From NCBI GenBank assembly GCA_022749755.1, contig CM040441.1:18167475-18231474 (forward strand): DNA of 64,000 nucleotides. Reading direction: 5' to 3'. Every line of letters begins with the position of its first letter. Within the stretch, counting starts at the first letter, position 1. Under the pieces are notes generated by a model that was not told the origin of the DNA, did not search any database, and saw only the letters and a program-made list of their open reading frames with translations. The translations under genes and the position numbers were made by a program. Origin of the DNA: Azadirachta indica. Lineage: Eukaryota > Streptophyta > Magnoliopsida > Sapindales > Meliaceae. This document shows, one piece after another, positions 60,298 through 64,000 of this stretch.

Positions 60298-61440
60298 ATG
60301 GCGATGATCAAGGAACAAGTAGTTGTCAAGAGGCTCTTGTAAGAAAAGGCTCATAGAGAAGATTCGTCGGATTCCAACGTTTCCCTAGCCTCATTGCAGC
60401 CGTCTCAAGGAAGAATGACAGGGTGCGGGATGGAAGCGGATGTAGCTCGACTTGCTCAACAGTTGCGGGAAAGCAAGCGAAGGTATTTGGAAAAGGATAG
60501 ACAAATAAAGGCCCTGGAGGATAAAACAGGGATAATGGAGATTGAAATCAAAAGTTTGAAGAGAATGATCCAAGGAGATGGCATAAGCATGCATTATTCG
60601 GTGACGGTTAGGTTTCCAAGGAATTAGGAGATTGTTTCTTTACTAAAGAACTGTCATAAGGGGTTATCCATCAAGAAGATGAGAAGTAAGCAACGGTTGC
60701 CAGGTGCTAAGAAGAATGAAAGGGCTCTGTGCCAGCCCAAGCCCCATATAGGGAATCCTCTTTTGCGATATGGAGGAACCAAATCAGAAATTTTTCTCCT
60801 AGCCAACCCGAGTGGAGTCAGGCCAAAAGGGGATCTGAGCACAATACAAGCTCGGTAGATATGCGGGATTACCTAAACCAGAAGTGCCAAAAAAAAGAGG
60901 GAAGGGCAACCACCGAAAGAACAGTTGAGCATATAGCCCTCGTGGCCAATCAAATGTGAGCAAGAAAGAAATAGAGGAGAGAATCAAAAAGCTTACCGTA
61001 GAGGTATGGGCTCAGTAAGAAAAGGACAAACGAGGAGATGAAATTGCATCTAAAGGAGGAGACCTCTCTCTACAATCCTCTTTTCCTAAGGAACTACGAA
61101 GCCTAGCCCTTTCTCGAAAATTCAAGATGCCCCAAATCCTGCTATACAAAGGAAAGACAAATCTCATGATACACTTGAATCTATTTAGGGAAATGATGAT
61201 GATACAAGACATGACATAGCTTTTTATCTTTTTGCCACCTTTTTGCCTTGACTTTGGAGGGACAAGTGCAGTGTTGGTATAAAACCTGATACTAGAGAGT
61301 GTGAAGAGTTACGATTAGCTGTGTGCCCAGCTTGGTGAGGAGTTTACTGCAAAACACGAAAAAACTAATGACTCACGACTGACAAAGATGAAAGACATTA
61401 TGAGAAAGAAAGGGAAACAAGCAATTCAGCTTTATTAGCG
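60298..61440 (+). pseudogene. gag remnant of the second Tat-type element
   Basis: It starts MAMIKEQVVVKRLL, then a stop, then a charged helical region (VARLAQQLRESKRRY). The gag core FKMPQILLYKGKTNLMIHLN lies near 61.12-61.19 kb, followed by ESVKSYD-stop-LCAQLGEEF. Multiple stops show that it is not functional. It is similar in sequence to the gag start of the first element at 55347. Confidence 0.6.
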
Positions 61441-61699
61441 ACTAGCACGTCCTAGTCGGCGTCTGGGTTAAGTTCTCTTTCTGCCTGGAGTGCTACCTCG
61501 AACTCTTCATGAGTAAGTGCGATCTCAACCAGCATAGGAGTCACGAGTTAATCAGCTTACTTTGCATAACCAGCACTGATCGTCTAAGAAAAGGGGTAGC
61601 TAAGTCCAATTTTGAACCCCAGGTAGCTGTAAAAGCAATAAGGAACATCAATAAAACTCAACAAAAGCATCGAGTATAAAGAATGACATATGTCAAGGC

Positions 61700-62720
61700 T
61701 AATCCTATGGGATATACTTACGAAGCACGAGTTTAAAAGAATAAGCCATGGGGCCGTGAATGTTCATCTCAGCTAAAAAAATATTGACCCTAGTCCCCAC
61801 CCACAAAGAACCATCTGTCCTTCTAGTTCTTATTATAGGTAAGGTTGCGGGCTTAGAAGTAATAGAAACTGAGGTGTTTCGTAGGTCCCTTCTTAAGTAA
61901 GAACAGATACTTAATCTCTCCAATGGTTGATGGGGTCTGCCTAGCCATAACCTAGATTACGTATAGCCTAGTGATAGTCCTCTACTTGTTCAGATTTAGC
62001 TGATAAGGAGCAATCCCTAAACTGTAGAATAGGGTAGCAAAATATAATTGTAGTGGTAGTCAAGCCCCAAAGAGAAATAGATCCTCTTTATGTCAAATCT
62101 CTCAAGTCTTGCATAGGTAACCTAAGCAAACAACAACATGCTCTAATCAGTTTGGGGTCTACCGTTCGACAAAATTATGACTTAGTACTAGTCTTGCTTA
62201 GAGTAATTAAATTCCGCTCAGGTTTATGGTTACTACATGGTTCCTAAAACACACCTCCTGTCTAGCTAAATTTCTGTTCGGATAAGGACATAACTAGTCA
62301 GATGCTAAAGTGATTTCTCCAAGTCATTCAAATTTTCGAGACAATTCTAGCATCCTAAAGCATTGAAAATAAGTCTCTATTAAAGCTTATTTGCAAAGTT
62401 TAACTAAAAGAATGTAACACCTCGTGGGATAAACAACAAAATAACACTGAAATGTAATAAAACGAGTTCAACAGAAGGAAGAACTTACCGAAATGAAGAT
62501 ATTTACTAGTGAAATGAAAAGCAGAGGCAAAGGCGAGGCAGGGTTTTTGCCTACTAGCAGAAGTGAAGATTTGCAACGGAGACTGTAAAAAGTGACGGAA
62601 GTTTTTGGGTTTAGTAAAACATGCGAGAAGAGTAAAGTGGTAACTGTGAGAGAAGGGTGAAATTTATAGCCTCTTTGTTTCACATTGTGAATGAAAGAAC
62701 GGCTCAAATACGACCACGAA
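61700..62720 (-). pseudogene. Antisense-ORF remnant of the second Tat-type element
   Basis: On the minus strand, TATAAATTTCACC near 62669-62657 precedes a leader resembling that at 45476-45640 of the first element. Near 61800-61880 the block coding KHLSFYYF (then stop) and KDRWFFVG matches the antisense ORF of the first element (KHPSFYYF...KDKWFFVG). Stops make it non-coding. Confidence 0.55.
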
Positions 62721-63840
62721 GCCTTCTATGAAGTGCGATCCTTCCACAGGCATAATAAGCTAATCACACTAGAACGCATGTTGGCCGGATGAGGAGTTAA
62801 TGGGTGGTAACAGTTAAGAGCATTTACGCACATTAATTGCTAATGCGAAGATTGAGGTGAAACGCAGGCAAATTTAGCATTATTGGCGTTTCTTTTGAAT
62901 TTCAAAAGTTGTAACGTCATTTTATGTTCAGCCATCGACTAGGTTCTTACTAGTATTCGCCATATGGTCAGTTGCTCAACGAGAATCGTCTAGTTAGAAA
63001 AATTTGAAATTGTGTTTAGACGCCTCAGTTGAGCGAGTGCTGTCTGAGCGAAGTTTGAACACATGAAGAAATAAAATTTCTAATGAAAATCCTTTTCATT
63101 AGAATCTAAAGGGGCTTAATGTTTGGGAAGATGGGCTTGTCAAAGGCTCGTACCCTAGCCCTTGAGGATGATTAAGATGAGTTCAGCCCACTAGGGTCTT
63201 AAAGAAGATGAGCTCAGCCTCTAAGGGAGGTAGGCTTCATGCCTGGTCAATCTCTTTAGTTGCGATCAGGTCGACTTGGAAGAATTTTTGCTCGAACGCA
63301 GTATGAGAAAATCTAATCAGAAGTGATCATTACAAAACAAGAAAAATTAAATTTGGGAGGTTCGATTTAAGGCAAGTCAAGATTTTGTAAGATACATCAC
63401 AAGATTATCGAGATTCTTAGAGATATATATATATATATGTCTTGTGTAAAAGAAAAGGGAGGTCTTTTTACAAATTCAATTGGAAATTCATAATTTTCAT
63501 AGAGATATCAAGAGTTGCTATATTTTGGTATCAACAATTTGAAAAATGAATAAATTTCTAATATATAAATAAATATTTATATTATCGATATGCTATAGAA
63601 TAATATTTTATTTATTTAATTAACATATTTTACATAAATATATTATATTTTATCAAATTTTAAATATTTACTAATTATTTTTTCAAAAATTATTAGTATA
63701 CAAGGGTATAGTTGTCTTTTTCTAATCAATTGGGACTTTAGGTGTATTTTTGAAATCATTGGGACTAATAAGGGTCTTAGACCAAATCTTTAGGATTATA
63801 AGGATTTTACCCAAAAATTTATATTAGTTTCTTCTATTAT

Positions 63841-64000
63841 TTTAAATTATTTATTGTAAAATTTAATCAATTTTAAAAGAATACATGACCTATAAAATAA
63901 ATGATAAATTTTTATCAAATTTTTTTCATATATATATATATATATATATGCGAGTTATTTTCAATTTGCCCCAACTAATTTTACCAATTTTATCGTGCCC
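63841..64000. other. AT-rich end of window with (AT)n tract
   Basis: An (AT)n run lies at 63928-63949. No gene is seen up to the window edge. Confidence 0.6.

Larger units (their letters stand above)
59827..63536 (+). mobile_element. Internally deleted Tat-type LTR retrotransposon, 3.7 kb
   Basis: The 5' LTR is 59827-60263 and the 3' LTR 63120-63536. Both start TGTTTGG and end GGTATCAACA. The target duplication ATTTG is exact (59822-59826 and 63537-63541). The PBS TTTGACGCCGTCTATGG follows the 5' LTR, and a purine tract AAAGGGG precedes the 3' LTR. Inside are only a gag remnant on plus and an antisense-ORF remnant on minus. Protease, RT, RNase H and integrase are missing. It is a non-autonomous relative of the 44.6-55.7 kb element in the opposite orientation. 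Confidence 0.9.
59318..63840. repeat. Older inverted-repeat element hosting the second retrotransposon
   Basis: 59325-59600 matches the reverse complement of about 63590-63830 over about 270 bp. Landmarks are CCAACTATAC, GTACTAATAATTG, AATTAGTAAATATTTAAAAT and TTTGATAAAATA. Removing the retrotransposon and one ATTTG restores a unit of about 0.8 kb with long terminal inverted repeats, consistent with a MULE-type or foldback MITE. Confidence 0.7.

Noticed and set aside
1..64000. CRISPR arrays, operons, tRNA or rRNA genes
   Set aside because: The genome type is plant nuclear. No regular direct-repeat/spacer array, no tRNA A/B-box structure and no rRNA-like sequence was seen on reading.

Overview
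This window is nuclear DNA of a flowering plant, most likely a eudicot. The evidence is very AT-rich intergenic DNA, small GT-AG introns, an intronless family-1 glycosyltransferase, and abundant Ty3/gypsy, CACTA and MITE-type repeats. I cannot name the species. Only two intact protein-coding genes are well supported. The rest is repeats, pseudogenes and one large local duplication.

Layout. (1) 0.2-4.46 kb, minus strand: a seven-exon gene for a 915-residue nuclear-type protein that I do not recognise. It has an NLS, two copies of a KLFKAPGS...YRR.LP.LMD module on phase-matched exons, and a CX3CXCX2C cluster. Three E2F-type boxes (TTTGGCGGG) lie just upstream of the start codon, suggesting cell-cycle-linked transcription. 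(2) 4.6-10.1 kb: repeats, comprising an inverted-repeat element holding a broken glycine-rich-protein fragment, two further foldback elements, a field of small palindromic repeats, a tandem repeat and a Ty1/copia remnant. (3) About 10.1-23.2 kb (copy A) and about 24.9-43.35 kb (copy B): a tandem segmental duplication of roughly 11.5 kb of shared sequence. Each copy holds a decayed Ty3/gypsy pol on the minus strand, then a UGT75-type UDP-glycosyltransferase on the plus strand. Copy A is intact (467 aa). Copy B is dead: it has two single-base deletions and has also lost the catalytic histidine. Copy A later gained a 1.6 kb solo LTR. Copy B gained a 5.5 kb CACTA element with an intact ATT target duplication, plus a composite foldback element.

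(4) 44.6-55.7 kb: a full-length but decayed Ty3/gypsy element of Tat type on the minus strand. It has LTRs, PBS, gag, protease, RT, two RNase H regions, integrase and a spliced antisense ORF on the plus strand. Part of its RT is tandemly duplicated. (5) 55.7-59.8 kb: AT-rich DNA with a small Cys/Asp-rich ORF, a GC-richer island, a perfect hairpin and microsatellites. (6) 59.8-63.5 kb: a second, internally deleted Tat-type element on the plus strand with a perfect ATTTG target duplication. It is inserted inside an older element with inverted repeats of about 270 bp that runs to about 63.84 kb.

The intact UGT probably glucosylates a small hydrophobic acceptor in the cytosol, and the first gene is probably a nuclear protein. 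Nothing suggests that they work together. I found no clearly new multi-gene system. The most interesting points are the E2F-flagged unknown gene with its exon duplication, the UGT pair with one copy inactivated in several ways, the antisense promoter shared by the two Tat elements, and the glycine-rich fragment between inverted repeats.
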